This document shows positions 1-5,931 of a DNA stretch of 11,123 bases, one piece after another. This DNA is from an uncultured Oscillibacter sp. GTDB taxonomy: Bacteria > Bacillota > Clostridia > Oscillospirales > Oscillospiraceae. The notes below the pieces were generated by a model. The model ran no database searches. It worked only from the letters and a program-made list of their open reading frames with translations, and was not told the origin of the DNA. The DNA is taken from contig CAAGJQ010000144.1 of the NCBI GenBank assembly GCA_900770295.1, positions 1 to 11,123 of the forward strand, given 5' to 3'. Every line of letters begins with the position of its first letter. The stretch's first letter is position 1. A program made the position numbers and the translations under genes.

Positions 1-2
1 CT

Positions 3-309
3 GAAATCGCTGTGGTGTTTGCCAGCCACGGCCCGGCAGAAATGCCGGTGAAAGTGACTTGTCGATCAATTTTATGAAGAAGCATGGAAAGCCGTTGAAG
101 CGGTACGGCAGGAAAACCGCACAGGGAGCATGGCAGCCTCCCGCCCTGTGCGCTATGGTGACAGCATGGTTCCGGCAGCGCAGGAACAGCACATCCCCGA
201 TCCGCAGCCGGGCGGATCAAACGACACTCGCGGCCGGTGGCAGACGTTACCGACCGCAGCCGAGTTCAGCGGTTGTGTCAGCAGTCGTCACTGGGGTTTT
301 GCCCGGTGA
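3..309 (+). pseudogene. Possible frameshifted 3' end of an unknown gene
   Basis: Frame 3 is open from the window edge to about position 59 (reading EIAVVFASHGPAEMPVKVT). Frame 1 then continues from 61 (VDQFYEEAWKAVEAVRQ) to a TGA at 307-309. Skipping one base near 60 joins them into one plausible reading. In frame 3 alone the protein would stop at 75-77. I recognise no family, and the last third of the reading is compositionally weak. It could be a decayed gene of the left element, a sequencing error, or chance. Confidence 0.25.
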
Positions 310-310
310 C
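287..310 (+). other. Stem-loop in the leader region before the first recombinase
   Basis: GTCACTGGG and CCCGGTGAC can pair (9 bp with one G-T pair) around the loop GTTTTG. No T-run follows, so it is a weak terminator candidate. The stretch 310-543 otherwise holds no gene or promoter that I can support. Confidence 0.35.
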
Positions 311-543
311 AGGGTTCTTCCCCATACTGCATTCGTACTGACCTGGTTCAAAATCAAAAAGAGACAGGTTTCCGCAAGTGGAGTTCTCCGTACTTTGGAG
401 TGCTTCTGCTGTAAGGGATTCCGGCATTGTAGTTTGTCGGAGCTATTGTAATTTCTTCGGAAATCAAGCGGAAACAGACGAATGTGCCAATGGGTGAACT
501 GCGCCTATCTGAACTCATTATGATCGACAAGGAGATTTTTGAT

Positions 544-1464
544 ATGGCAAAGAAAATTAAAAGCATGGGTATTTACCTGTCCCTGGTGAGTCAGCTGGAT
601 AAGCTGGCCCGGCATAACCGGCAAGGCAGCTTCCGTACCAAGGAGCGGTATTACGAAGCCATGAAGCGGTTCTGTGCGTATCTGGCGGATGAGTTTCATC
701 TCCAAAAGCTGGAGAACATCAGCGGCAAGCATCTGACCAGCTATGTCCTTTGGATGCAGGAGAGCGGCAAATCCCCCAGCACCATCAAAACGGACCTGGC
801 GGCTATTCGCTTTTTTCACGACAAAATGAGTAACCCCAAGTACCGGCTTCCGAGCAACGACGAACTGGCTGTGGAGCTGGAGCGGCGCTGCTTCGGCGGA
901 ACGGACCGCACATGGAACGTGACGGAGTTCAACAAGATGCTGGGTAAGGCGCTGGCGATTGACCGCTATGACTTCATCCTCGCACTATACTTAGCCCGTT
1001 TTGCCGGTCTCCGTATCCATGAGTGCTTCCGCATCGACACCGCCACGGCGGAGCGGGCGCTCCGGGAAAACGCCATCACCATCAAGGGCAAGGGCGGCAA
1101 GGTGCGGACTGTCCCCATCAACGAGCAGATCACTATCGCCATGCGGAAACAGCTGGAGCGCACGCCACGGGGGCATAAGCTGCTGGTGCCGGATGAGATG
1201 CCTACAGACCGGGCCATCAACCACCTGCAATTTTTTATCATGCGGCACCGGGATGAGGTGCGGGATGTGGATTCTGACCGCCCCATGACTTTCCATGGGC
1301 TTCGCCATACCTACGCGGCGGAAAAGTATCAGGAACTGGTCGACAGCGGCATGAGCCCTCTGGACGCCCATTTTGAAGTTTCCCACCTGTTAGGCCATGA
1401 GCGGCCGGATGTGACCAACATCTATCTGGCTTCCGTGAGAAAGGGTGACAAGCATGAGCAATAA
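544..1464 (+). CDS. Tyrosine recombinase (XerC/D-like), 306 aa
   Basis: This is a site-specific tyrosine recombinase that breaks and rejoins DNA through a covalent 3'-phosphotyrosine. An N-terminal SAM-like core-binding domain (about residues 10-100) precedes the catalytic domain. All catalytic residues are visible: R157 (GLRIHE), a lysine in KGKGGKVRTVP (181-191), H251 and R254 (HGLRHTY), H285 (LLGHE) and Y294 (NIYL). The ATG at 544 is preferred over the in-frame ATG at 484 because AAGGAG (529-534) lies 9 bases before it. It has no separate arm-binding domain, so it resembles Xer or transposon-type recombinases more than the large integrase downstream. Its stop overlaps the next gene by 11 bases, which suggests one transcript. 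Whether it resolves, inverts or integrates DNA is not visible. Confidence 0.9.
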   Translation: MAKKIKSMGIYLSLVSQLDKLARHNRQGSFRTKERYYEAMKRFCAYLADEFHLQKLENISGKHLTSYVLWMQESGKSPSTIKTDLAAIRFFHDKMSNPKYRLPSNDELAVELERRCFGGTDRTWNVTEFNKMLGKALAIDRYDFILALYLARFAGLRIHECFRIDTATAERALRENAITIKGKGGKVRTVPINEQITIAMRKQLERTPRGHKLLVPDEMPTDRAINHLQFFIMRHRDEVRDVDSDRPMTFHGLRHTYAAEKYQELVDSGMSPLDAHFEVSHLLGHERPDVTNIYLASVRKGDKHEQ

Positions 1465-1648
1465 TTATCACTCTTTCGATGAACTCCCTCTGACTCTCCG
1501 GGTAGAGGACCTGATGCCCATTCTCGGCATTGGGAGAAATACAGCGTATGAGCTGATCCGCTGTGGAAAGATCCGCAGCATTCGCATCGGTAAGCAGCTC
1601 CGCATCCCCAAGCAGGCGCTGATCGACTACCTTTCGGACGTTGACTGA
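1454..1648 (+). CDS. Excisionase-like small DNA-binding protein (HTH_17 type), 64 aa
   Basis: This small winged-helix protein belongs to the excisionase/MerR-like HTH_17 type. The core reads VEDLMPILGIGRNTAYELI (helix-turn-helix, about residues 17-35), followed by the basic wing GKIRSIRIGKQLRIPKQALIDYL. Proteins of this size and motif just upstream of an integrase usually bend DNA at the attachment site and direct excision. The ATG at 1454 is chosen because AAAGGG lies about 8 bases before it; a GTG at 1445 is possible. The gene overlaps the recombinase by 11 bases, so it is probably translationally coupled to it. The role as Xis for the 440-aa integrase is inferred from gene order. Confidence 0.8.
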   Translation: MSNNYHSFDELPLTLRVEDLMPILGIGRNTAYELIRCGKIRSIRIGKQLRIPKQALIDYLSDVD

Positions 1649-1688
1649 CTGCCTCGCCAGATTTCACAATTTGTTCGATTGACCGCTT

Positions 1689-1732
1689 GCCGCGCGGGGA
1701 GTATCATGAAGCCATGATTTTCTCTGCGCGGC
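1689..1732 (+). promoter_or_regulatory. Long hairpin directly before the integrase ribosome site
   Basis: Bases 1689-1700 pair with 1721-1732 (12 bp, two G-T pairs) and 1703-1708 (ATCATG) pair perfectly with 1713-1718 (CATGAT), with a symmetric 2x2 internal loop between and AAGC as tetraloop. The structure ends one base before the purine run carrying AGGAGG (1736-1741). No T-run follows, so it is not a normal terminator. It could control translation or stability of the integrase mRNA, or be a protein-binding dyad. Confidence 0.6.
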
Positions 1733-1751
1733 GAAAGGAGGATTTTTTAAT

Positions 1752-3074
1752 ATGCCGCGCAAACCTAAAGTGACCAGACGAGGAAAAAACGAGGGCAGCG
1801 TCTACCGCCGTAAGGATGGAAAATGGGTGGGCCAGGTGACGGTCGGATATCGACCGGACAATGGCAAACCCATTCGGAAATACACCTATGCCAATACCCG
1901 GGAGGAAGCCGCCCGCTGGGTGGCTCTGACGCTGACCACAGAACTGGATAAAGAAACCCATCCGCTTTCAGAGGATCTGATCCTGAAAGACTTTCTCCAC
2001 AAGTGGCTCACCACCTTCAAGGTGCATGAGGTGTGCAGCAGGACTATGGAACTGTATTATTCCAGTGAGCGGCTGCACATCGTTCCGGCCCTGGGCAACT
2101 GCACCCTGGATGCGGTGACCCCACTAAAGGTTCAAACGTTTTTGTATCAGTTGCAATCAGAAAAGCAACTGTCCAACCGGACGATCTCTTTGATCCGCAG
2201 CGTACTGATCCAGATGTACGATTACGCCATGGAGCTGAGGCTGGTGGAGAGCAATCCTGCACGCAATACAAAGCTCCCCAGACAGCCCAGGAAGGCGGGG
2301 GAGGGGGAGAACAAGGTCATCCCCATTGCGCAGCGGGAAGCCCTGCTGAAAGCCGCTGCGGAGGACCCCATTATGAGCCCTGCCATCACGACGCTGATGC
2401 TGACAGGTATGCGGATCGGCGAACTGCTGGCGCTCCAGTGGAAGCATGTGGATTTTCAGGCCAAGACCATTACCATCCAGCAATCCCTGACCCGGGAACT
2501 GACCTTTGACGAGGACGGCAAGACACAAAGGATGGTGGATGCCCTGGGAGCCACCAAGACGCGGACGTCGCAGCGGGTCATTCAGGCACCGGACCTGGTG
2601 CTGACGCGGCTGCGGGAGTGGATGCGCCATGTGGCAACGCTGAAAGGCGGGCTCACGGTGTTGGTGCCGGAGGGCTTTATCTTCGTCAGCACCCGCACCA
2701 TGAAAATGCGGACGTACTCCGGCTTCCGGGCCAGCTACCGCCACTTCCTGGAGCGGAACGGGTTTGAGGCAGAGGGGCTGAACCTGCATCGGTTCCGCCA
2801 CACCTATGCCTCCATGCTGCTGGAGCAGGAGATCAACCCAAAGATCGTGCAGAAGCTGCTGGGCCACCGGGATGTCAGCACCACGCTTGGCGTCTATACC
2901 CATGTGGTGCCGGAGGTGTTTTCCGGCGTGACTACAGCCGTGAACGATGCGTCGGAAAAGCTGCTGGCAGGAACCTATGCGCCGAAGATGAGCGCGGCTC
3001 AAGTCCGCGATCAGCTGCGGCAGTTGGACCCGCTGCTTTCCGAGGATGTGGAGATCAAGGTCCGCTACGCCTGA
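1752..3074 (+). CDS. Tn916-type tyrosine integrase, 440 aa
   Basis: This integrase catalyses integration and excision of the left element. The N-terminus (about residues 12-60, GSVYRRKDGKWVGQVTVGY) is an AP2-like arm-binding domain. A SAM-like core-binding domain follows (about 75-175), then the catalytic domain with R221 (TGMRIGE), K269 (TKTRTSQR), H346 and R349 (HRFRHTY), H372 (LLGHRD) and Y382 (VYTH). The length is close to that of Tn916-like and phage integrases (about 380-440 aa), with a C-terminal extension of some 50 residues after the tyrosine. The start has AGGAGG (1736-1741) 10 bases upstream. The gene follows an excisionase-like gene and points to the tRNA-Val fragment at 3225-3272, its likely attachment site. 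Confidence 0.93.
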   Translation: MPRKPKVTRRGKNEGSVYRRKDGKWVGQVTVGYRPDNGKPIRKYTYANTREEAARWVALTLTTELDKETHPLSEDLILKDFLHKWLTTFKVHEVCSRTMELYYSSERLHIVPALGNCTLDAVTPLKVQTFLYQLQSEKQLSNRTISLIRSVLIQMYDYAMELRLVESNPARNTKLPRQPRKAGEGENKVIPIAQREALLKAAAEDPIMSPAITTLMLTGMRIGELLALQWKHVDFQAKTITIQQSLTRELTFDEDGKTQRMVDALGATKTRTSQRVIQAPDLVLTRLREWMRHVATLKGGLTVLVPEGFIFVSTRTMKMRTYSGFRASYRHFLERNGFEAEGLNLHRFRHTYASMLLEQEINPKIVQKLLGHRDVSTTLGVYTHVVPEVFSGVTTAVNDASEKLLAGTYAPKMSAAQVRDQLRQLDPLLSEDVEIKVRYA

Positions 3075-3081
3075 AAAGCCG

Positions 3082-3104
3082 TACAGCTTCATACAGCTAC
3101 AGAC
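3082..3104. repeat. Short direct repeats TACAGCT behind the integrase
   Basis: TACAGCT occurs at 3082-3088 and 3092-3098, exactly 10 bp apart, and is followed by a partial copy (TACAG, 3098-3102). Helically phased short repeats between an integrase gene and its attachment site are where arm-type integrase sites are expected. The function is inferred. Confidence 0.3.
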
Positions 3105-3141
3105 CTAAAATCACCCAATATTTCGTAACACAAGCCAGGAA

Positions 3142-3164
3142 ATTGTCCATGGATCGTGGACAAT
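3142..3164. repeat. Inverted repeat ATTGTCCA-7-TGGACAAT
   Basis: This is a perfect 8-bp dyad with a 7-base spacer. A further GTGGACA follows at 3169-3175. It lies between the integrase stop and the tRNA-Val fragment, and may be a binding site for the integrase or excisionase, or part of a hairpin at the end of the integrase mRNA. Confidence 0.4.
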
Positions 3165-3176
3165 CAAAGTGGACAC

Positions 3177-3220
3177 AAAAAAACTGAAAAGCCTTGCAGC
3201 ACAAGGGCTACAAGGCTCTT
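3177..3220 (-). terminator. Rho-independent terminator beyond the tRNA-Val fragment
   Basis: On the minus strand, AGCCTTG (3217-3211) pairs with CAAGGCT (3196-3190), with an inner AGC/GCT extension, followed by TTTTCAGTTTTTTT. It stands in the same place relative to the tRNA 3' end as the terminator at 5892-5926 and shares its AGCCTTG/CAAGGCT stem arms. It probably was the original terminator of tRNA-Val, or the end of the left element, and may also stop the integrase at 3291-4205. Confidence 0.6.
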
Positions 3221-3224
3221 CAGA

Positions 3225-3272
3225 TGGTGGACGATACAGGACTCGAACCTGTGACCCCCTGCACGTCAAGCA
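3225..3272. repeat. 48-bp attachment-site copy (tRNA-Val 3' part)
   Basis: Positions 3225-3272 are identical over 48 bp to 5932-5979, the 3' part of the intact tRNA-Val gene from the CCA end to the anticodon loop. Identity stops at 3273. There is no 5' half of a tRNA here, so it is not a gene. It is the left boundary of the small element at 3225-5979 and probably also the right boundary of the left element. Confidence 0.88.
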
Positions 3273-3290
3273 ATAGGGTCAATGAAGAAA

Positions 3291-4205
3291 CTAGCTATTC
3301 CGCAACAAAATAGAGGAACGGAGATTCTGCACGGCGTTCTCCATGCTGGATAGATTGGCATGGGAATACCGTGCCGTTGTTTTTATGTCGGTATGTCCCA
3401 GCAGCTCCATGATTACACGCAAATCCGCACCGGATTCTCTGGTCAGCGTGGCGAAGGTATGACGGCAACAATGAGGACTAAGGTGCCGCACATCCGGCTC
3501 CGCTTCCCGCAGCTGACGGAAGAACTTGTCATAGTCCCGGTTGAAGTTCCGGGGATGCAGGATGGTCCCAGTGCTGGTGCTGAATATGTATTCACCCTTA
3601 TGCGGAAGCGTCTGGAGCCTATAGGCCAACTCCGGCACAAGGGGGACCGTCCGCAGACTATGCTCTGTCTTGGCTTGATGCTCCTCCACACAAATCCGGT
3701 TGCCACTAAGATACACCGCACGATTGACCGTCAGCGTGGTGTCCGTCAAATCCTCTCGTTTCAGCCCCAGAAGCTCACCGCGACGAATCCCGGTCAGCAG
3801 CAGGGTCATAATGCCTACCGCCGTCCGCTGGCTCTCGTAACAGGCGGCAAAGGCCAGTATCAGCCGGACTTCCTCAATGGTGAAGGATTCCCGGGGTGTC
3901 TCCTTCATGTAGGGTATCTTCAAATGCGCCGCCGGGTTCCGCATACAGAAGCCATTGTCGATGGCAGCCACGAACAGAGCGTTGATGAACACCCGCATCT
4001 TGTCCATATAGGACTTGGAGTGGTCCAGCGCAAAGGCGTTGTAGAACTGCTGCAGGTGCATGGGCAACACCTCGTCCAGCCGCATTTCCTTGAGTTCTAG
4101 GGGGACATGCCCTTCCAGCAGCTCAAGGGTATAGAAAGAATTGTCCTTGATGGTGTTCCGCTTGTAGGATTCCAGAAACAGGGGCATCCACTCCCCTAAC
4201 GTCAT
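3291..4205 (-). CDS. Tyrosine integrase of the small element, 304 aa
   Basis: This integrase probably carries the small element into and out of the tRNA-Val 3' end. The protein begins directly with the SAM-like core-binding domain (about residues 1-95). The catalytic domain follows, with R141 (TGIRRGELLGL), K179 (QAKTEHSLRTVPL), H245 and R248 (HCCRHTF), H271 (LLGHTD) and Y280 (ARYSH), so the full catalytic set is present. The N-terminal arm-binding domain of many integrases is missing. The ATG at 4205 overlaps the TGA of the rep gene as ATGA, so translation is probably coupled. The stop lies 18 bp from the attachment repeat, as expected for an integrase next to its own site. No excisionase gene is seen inside this element. 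Confidence 0.92.
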   Translation of the reverse strand: MTLGEWMPLFLESYKRNTIKDNSFYTLELLEGHVPLELKEMRLDEVLPMHLQQFYNAFALDHSKSYMDKMRVFINALFVAAIDNGFCMRNPAAHLKIPYMKETPRESFTIEEVRLILAFAACYESQRTAVGIMTLLLTGIRRGELLGLKREDLTDTTLTVNRAVYLSGNRICVEEHQAKTEHSLRTVPLVPELAYRLQTLPHKGEYIFSTSTGTILHPRNFNRDYDKFFRQLREAEPDVRHLSPHCCRHTFATLTRESGADLRVIMELLGHTDIKTTARYSHANLSSMENAVQNLRSSILLRNS

Positions 4206-4990
4206 AGCGTGGCCCCCTCTCCCGGCAGGTGCATGGAAACCATGCGCACATCCCGATACAGGGGAATTTCTGACAGCTTCGGGTTATCCGCACGGAAACC
4301 GTCATAGTCCACTCCGTCCACAAGTTCCACAGGCGGGTGTTTCACAAGGGAGCGGGATGCATAATACCACTTGCCGAAAATTTTGTCCGAACTCTTGTTG
4401 ATGTACTTGGTCACATAGTTACAGGTGCGCTCATAATTCTCGTCAATGGGAATGCAGGTGGAATACCCCCATCCCCAATCGAGCATGTTGTAAATAGGCT
4501 GACCACGGTCCGTCACCATCGGTTGTCCGGTATAAGGGTTTATCGCACGTTCGATGCGGACCTTGCCCAGATTGCACAGGCCGTGCATATGAATCGCCCC
4601 ATCCTTATGCAGTTCCGGAACAACAACACACTGAAAGCCCTTCCTGTGGGCTGCATTCCTAAGAAACGTCTGGGACTTCTTTGCGGCAATCTCCCGGTCG
4701 TAACGGTCAATCAACTCTGGATCAAGCGTCCACGTGAAAAAGTAAGCAAAATGATTACACAGGGCGATATCCCGCACAGCAGCCCTTGCACGGGCACGGC
4801 TAGAAGCCTTAGACCTCTCCGAGTCCACTGCTTCACCCTTGGGCGGAACGTCATAACTGCGCACCCTAGGCTCAAAACCGGGACAGCGGAAGATTGGGTA
4901 ATTGGCAACCTGTAAAATAGTGCCGGAAGGATATTCTTTCAGACGGGCGTTGGAAGTAATATCCGACAGAGTTGCAGACATTGGCAGCAT
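4202..4990 (-). CDS. HUH-type rolling-circle replication initiator, 262 aa
   Basis: This is a HUH endonuclease that would nick one strand at the origin and start rolling-circle replication of the excised element. Three ordered motifs are visible: motif 1 FFTWTLD (about 84-90), metal-binding motif 2 with H134 and H136 (IHMHGL), and motif 3 YVTKYINK (192-199), whose Y192 or Y196 is the likely nicking tyrosine. This pattern fits rolling-circle Rep proteins of plasmids and small single-stranded DNA phages. No helicase domain is present, so a host helicase is probably used. The ATG at 4990 is preferred over the GTG at 4999, because that GTG lies inside the ribosome site GGAGG (5003-4999), 8 bases before the ATG. 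The gene ends in an ATGA overlap with the integrase. Phage-like or plasmid-like ancestry is not resolved. Confidence 0.85.
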   Translation of the reverse strand: MLPMSATLSDITSNARLKEYPSGTILQVANYPIFRCPGFEPRVRSYDVPPKGEAVDSERSKASSRARARAAVRDIALCNHFAYFFTWTLDPELIDRYDREIAAKKSQTFLRNAAHRKGFQCVVVPELHKDGAIHMHGLCNLGKVRIERAINPYTGQPMVTDRGQPIYNMLDWGWGYSTCIPIDENYERTCNYVTKYINKSSDKIFGKWYYASRSLVKHPPVELVDGVDYDGFRADNPKLSEIPLYRDVRMVSMHLPGEGATL

Positions 4991-5022
4991 TACGTTCACC
5001 TCCGAAGTGAGACCAATTTGTT

Positions 5023-5031
5023 GTTATATCA
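5023..5031 (-). promoter_or_regulatory. Candidate extended -10 promoter of rep-int
   Basis: On the minus strand TGATATAAC gives a TGn plus TATAAC extended -10, placed to start an mRNA about 25 bases before the rep ATG at 4990. No good -35 box is seen. The same bases include CTTGATA (5033-5027), which resembles the nick region of pC194/pUB110-type plasmids (TCTTGATA), so the site could instead, or also, belong to the origin. Confidence 0.4.
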
Positions 5032-5035
5032 AGTA

Positions 5036-5056
5036 GGCAGCTTCCGGGAGCTTGCC
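5036..5056. repeat. Bulged hairpin upstream of rep
   Basis: GGCAGCTT pairs with GAGCTTGCC around the loop CCGG: 8 bp with a T bulge and one G-T pair. It lies just upstream of the CTTGATA motif and the rep promoter, where an origin hairpin or a repressor operator would be expected. Confidence 0.4.
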
Positions 5057-5190
5057 GTGCTTTCGAGTTCGGTAACCAAAGAGGACTGGCGGACAGGACC
5101 AGCTGCCCAGCTGCGCACGAAGCATGGCGCTTGCGCCAGCCTGTCCGGCGGCGTATCGATGGTGCGCAGCAGACCTCGCCGGACCTGCCG

Positions 5191-5227
5191 GGAACATGCG
5201 AGCCGGGCAAAGCCCTCTCGCATTTCC
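5191..5227. repeat. Strong interrupted stem-loop in the origin candidate
   Basis: GGAA (5191-5194) pairs with TTCC (5224-5227), ATGCGAG (5196-5202) with CTCGCAT (5217-5223), and GGGC (5205-5208) with GCCC (5212-5215), closing on the loop AAA. That gives 15 paired bases with small bulges. It has no terminator T-run. It could serve as a single-strand origin or Rep recognition hairpin. Confidence 0.5.
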
Positions 5228-5323
5228 TCGCGGCGGCTCCCTCTACTTTTGCGGGCCAGGTGCGCAGGTATACCATACCCCATTCCGCGAGAAGTATTTT
5301 TGGGTTTATTAGTACCAAATTCA

Positions 5324-5340
5324 GCTACCAAAATAGTAGC
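5324..5340. promoter_or_regulatory. Candidate repressor operator GCTAC-7-GTAGC
   Basis: A 5-bp dyad with a 7-base A/T-rich spacer lies about 30 bp upstream of the repressor's extended -10. Related ACCAAA words lie just before it. The position fits autoregulation by the XRE protein, but binding is inferred. Confidence 0.3.
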
Positions 5341-5369
5341 ATTTGAGCCTTTATGTGTCAAGTAAAATA

Positions 5370-5378
5370 TGGTATAAA
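5370..5378 (+). promoter_or_regulatory. Extended -10 promoter of the element repressor
   Basis: TGGTATAAA gives TGn plus a -10 box TATAAA, about 31 bases before the ATG at 5410. The -35 region (TTTATG at 5350-5355) is poor, which is common for extended -10 promoters. Confidence 0.5.
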
Positions 5379-5409
5379 AGTGGTAGAATCCACGACAGGA
5401 GGGGCAGAA

Positions 5410-5790
5410 ATGGAAAACCAAGAGAGTGTCAAACCAACAGGACCCACGATAGAGGGTTTGCGTAACGCATGGAGCACAGGTGTAGAACGCGGACATGATA
5501 TTACACAATCCAAGACAGAGCAGCGTCTAATCATCGCAAAGCGCGTAAAGGCCCTGCGGATGGAAAAGGGAATTTCCCAAGAGAAATTCAGTGAAGCAAT
5601 CAACGCCAATTTTTTGACCTACAAGGGCTACGAAAACTGCAAAAGCGACATTCCAATTTTCTATCTGGTGAGAATTGCGGATATACTGGGTACAACCCTG
5701 GACTATCTGGCAGGACGCACAGATGTAAAGGACACGGCTTCCATTGAGGAGCGGCTAAAGAGGCTGGAAGAAAAAGTTTTGGGCAAATGA
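5410..5790 (+). CDS. XRE-family transcriptional regulator of the small element, 126 aa
   Basis: This is a Cro/CI-type DNA-binding protein, probably the repressor that keeps the element silent. The helix-turn-helix covers about residues 41-100 (RVKALRMEKGISQEKFSEAI ... LVRIADILGTTLDYLAGRTD). A short charged helix (EERLKRLEEKVLG), probably a dimerising coiled coil, ends the protein. The 40-residue N-terminal extension before the domain is unusual for this class and has no motif I recognise. The ATG at 5410 has AGGAGG (5397-5402) 7 bases upstream; an upstream in-frame ATG at 5353 would overlap the promoter. The gene diverges from rep-int and is followed at once by a terminator. No peptidase domain is present, so induction by RecA cleavage is unlikely. 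Confidence 0.85.
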   Translation: MENQESVKPTGPTIEGLRNAWSTGVERGHDITQSKTEQRLIIAKRVKALRMEKGISQEKFSEAINANFLTYKGYENCKSDIPIFYLVRIADILGTTLDYLAGRTDVKDTASIEERLKRLEEKVLGK

Positions 5791-5835
5791 AAAGAAGCCC
5801 CTGCGCACTCCGTTTTGCGCAGGGGCTTCTTTTTT
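5791..5835 (+). terminator. Terminator of the element repressor gene
   Basis: AAGAAGCCCCTGCGCA (5792-5807) pairs perfectly over 16 bp with TGCGCAGGGGCTTCTT (5816-5831), followed by TTTT. The stem is flanked by A and T runs, so it may work in both directions. Confidence 0.92.
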
Positions 5836-5891
5836 GCAACTTTTTCGGCCATTTGGCCCTTTCTAGATTTTCGTTTTTCCGGCAAAATGAC

Positions 5892-5926
5892 GAAAAGCCT
5901 TGAACCAGTTACGGTTCAAGGCTTTC
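5892..5926 (-). terminator. Terminator of tRNA-Val
   Basis: AAAGCCTTGAACC (5894-5906) pairs with GGTTCAAGGCTTT (5913-5925) over 13 bp with a 6-base loop. Read on the minus strand, TTTTCGTCATTTT follows. It lies immediately after the tRNA-Val CCA end. By position it is carried by the inserted element. Confidence 0.85.
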
Positions 5927-5931
5927 AGTTC

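Larger units (their letters stand above)
1..3272. mobile_element. Right end of a larger integrative element (partial)
   Basis: The order recombinase, excisionase-like gene, integrase, attachment-like repeat matches the recombination end of Tn916-like conjugative elements or prophages. The integrase at 1752-3074 reads toward the tRNA-Val 3' fragment at 3225-3272 and ends about 150 bp from it, which is the usual place of an integrase beside its own attachment site. The rest of the element lies left of the window, so its class (conjugative element or prophage) cannot be decided. That it ends at the tRNA-Val copy is an inference from position and orientation. Confidence 0.55.
5057..5345. other. 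Hairpin-rich noncoding region, candidate replication origin
   Basis: Between the divergent rep and repressor genes lie about 420 bp without a convincing gene; the open frames here lack motifs and ribosome sites. Visible structures are CGGACAGG (5090-5097) with CCTGTCCG (5140-5147), enclosing the perfect dyad TGGCGC-TT-GCGCCA (5125-5138), and a strong 15-bp interrupted stem at 5191-5227. Clustered stem-loops beside a HUH rep gene fit a double- or single-strand origin. The exact nick site is not determined. Confidence 0.45.

Noticed and set aside
59..451. Open frame of 130 codons before the first recombinase
   Set aside because: It has no convincing start or ribosome site, is rich in Arg and Ser as expected for out-of-frame GC-rich DNA, and shows no motif.
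3225..3272. A second tRNA-Val gene
   Set aside because: It contains only the 3' part, ending in the anticodon loop, so it is an attachment-site copy.
5018..5365. Several overlapping open frames between rep and the repressor
   Set aside because: Frames are open on both strands at once, none has a ribosome site or motif, and the DNA is full of stem-loops. It is more likely an origin region.
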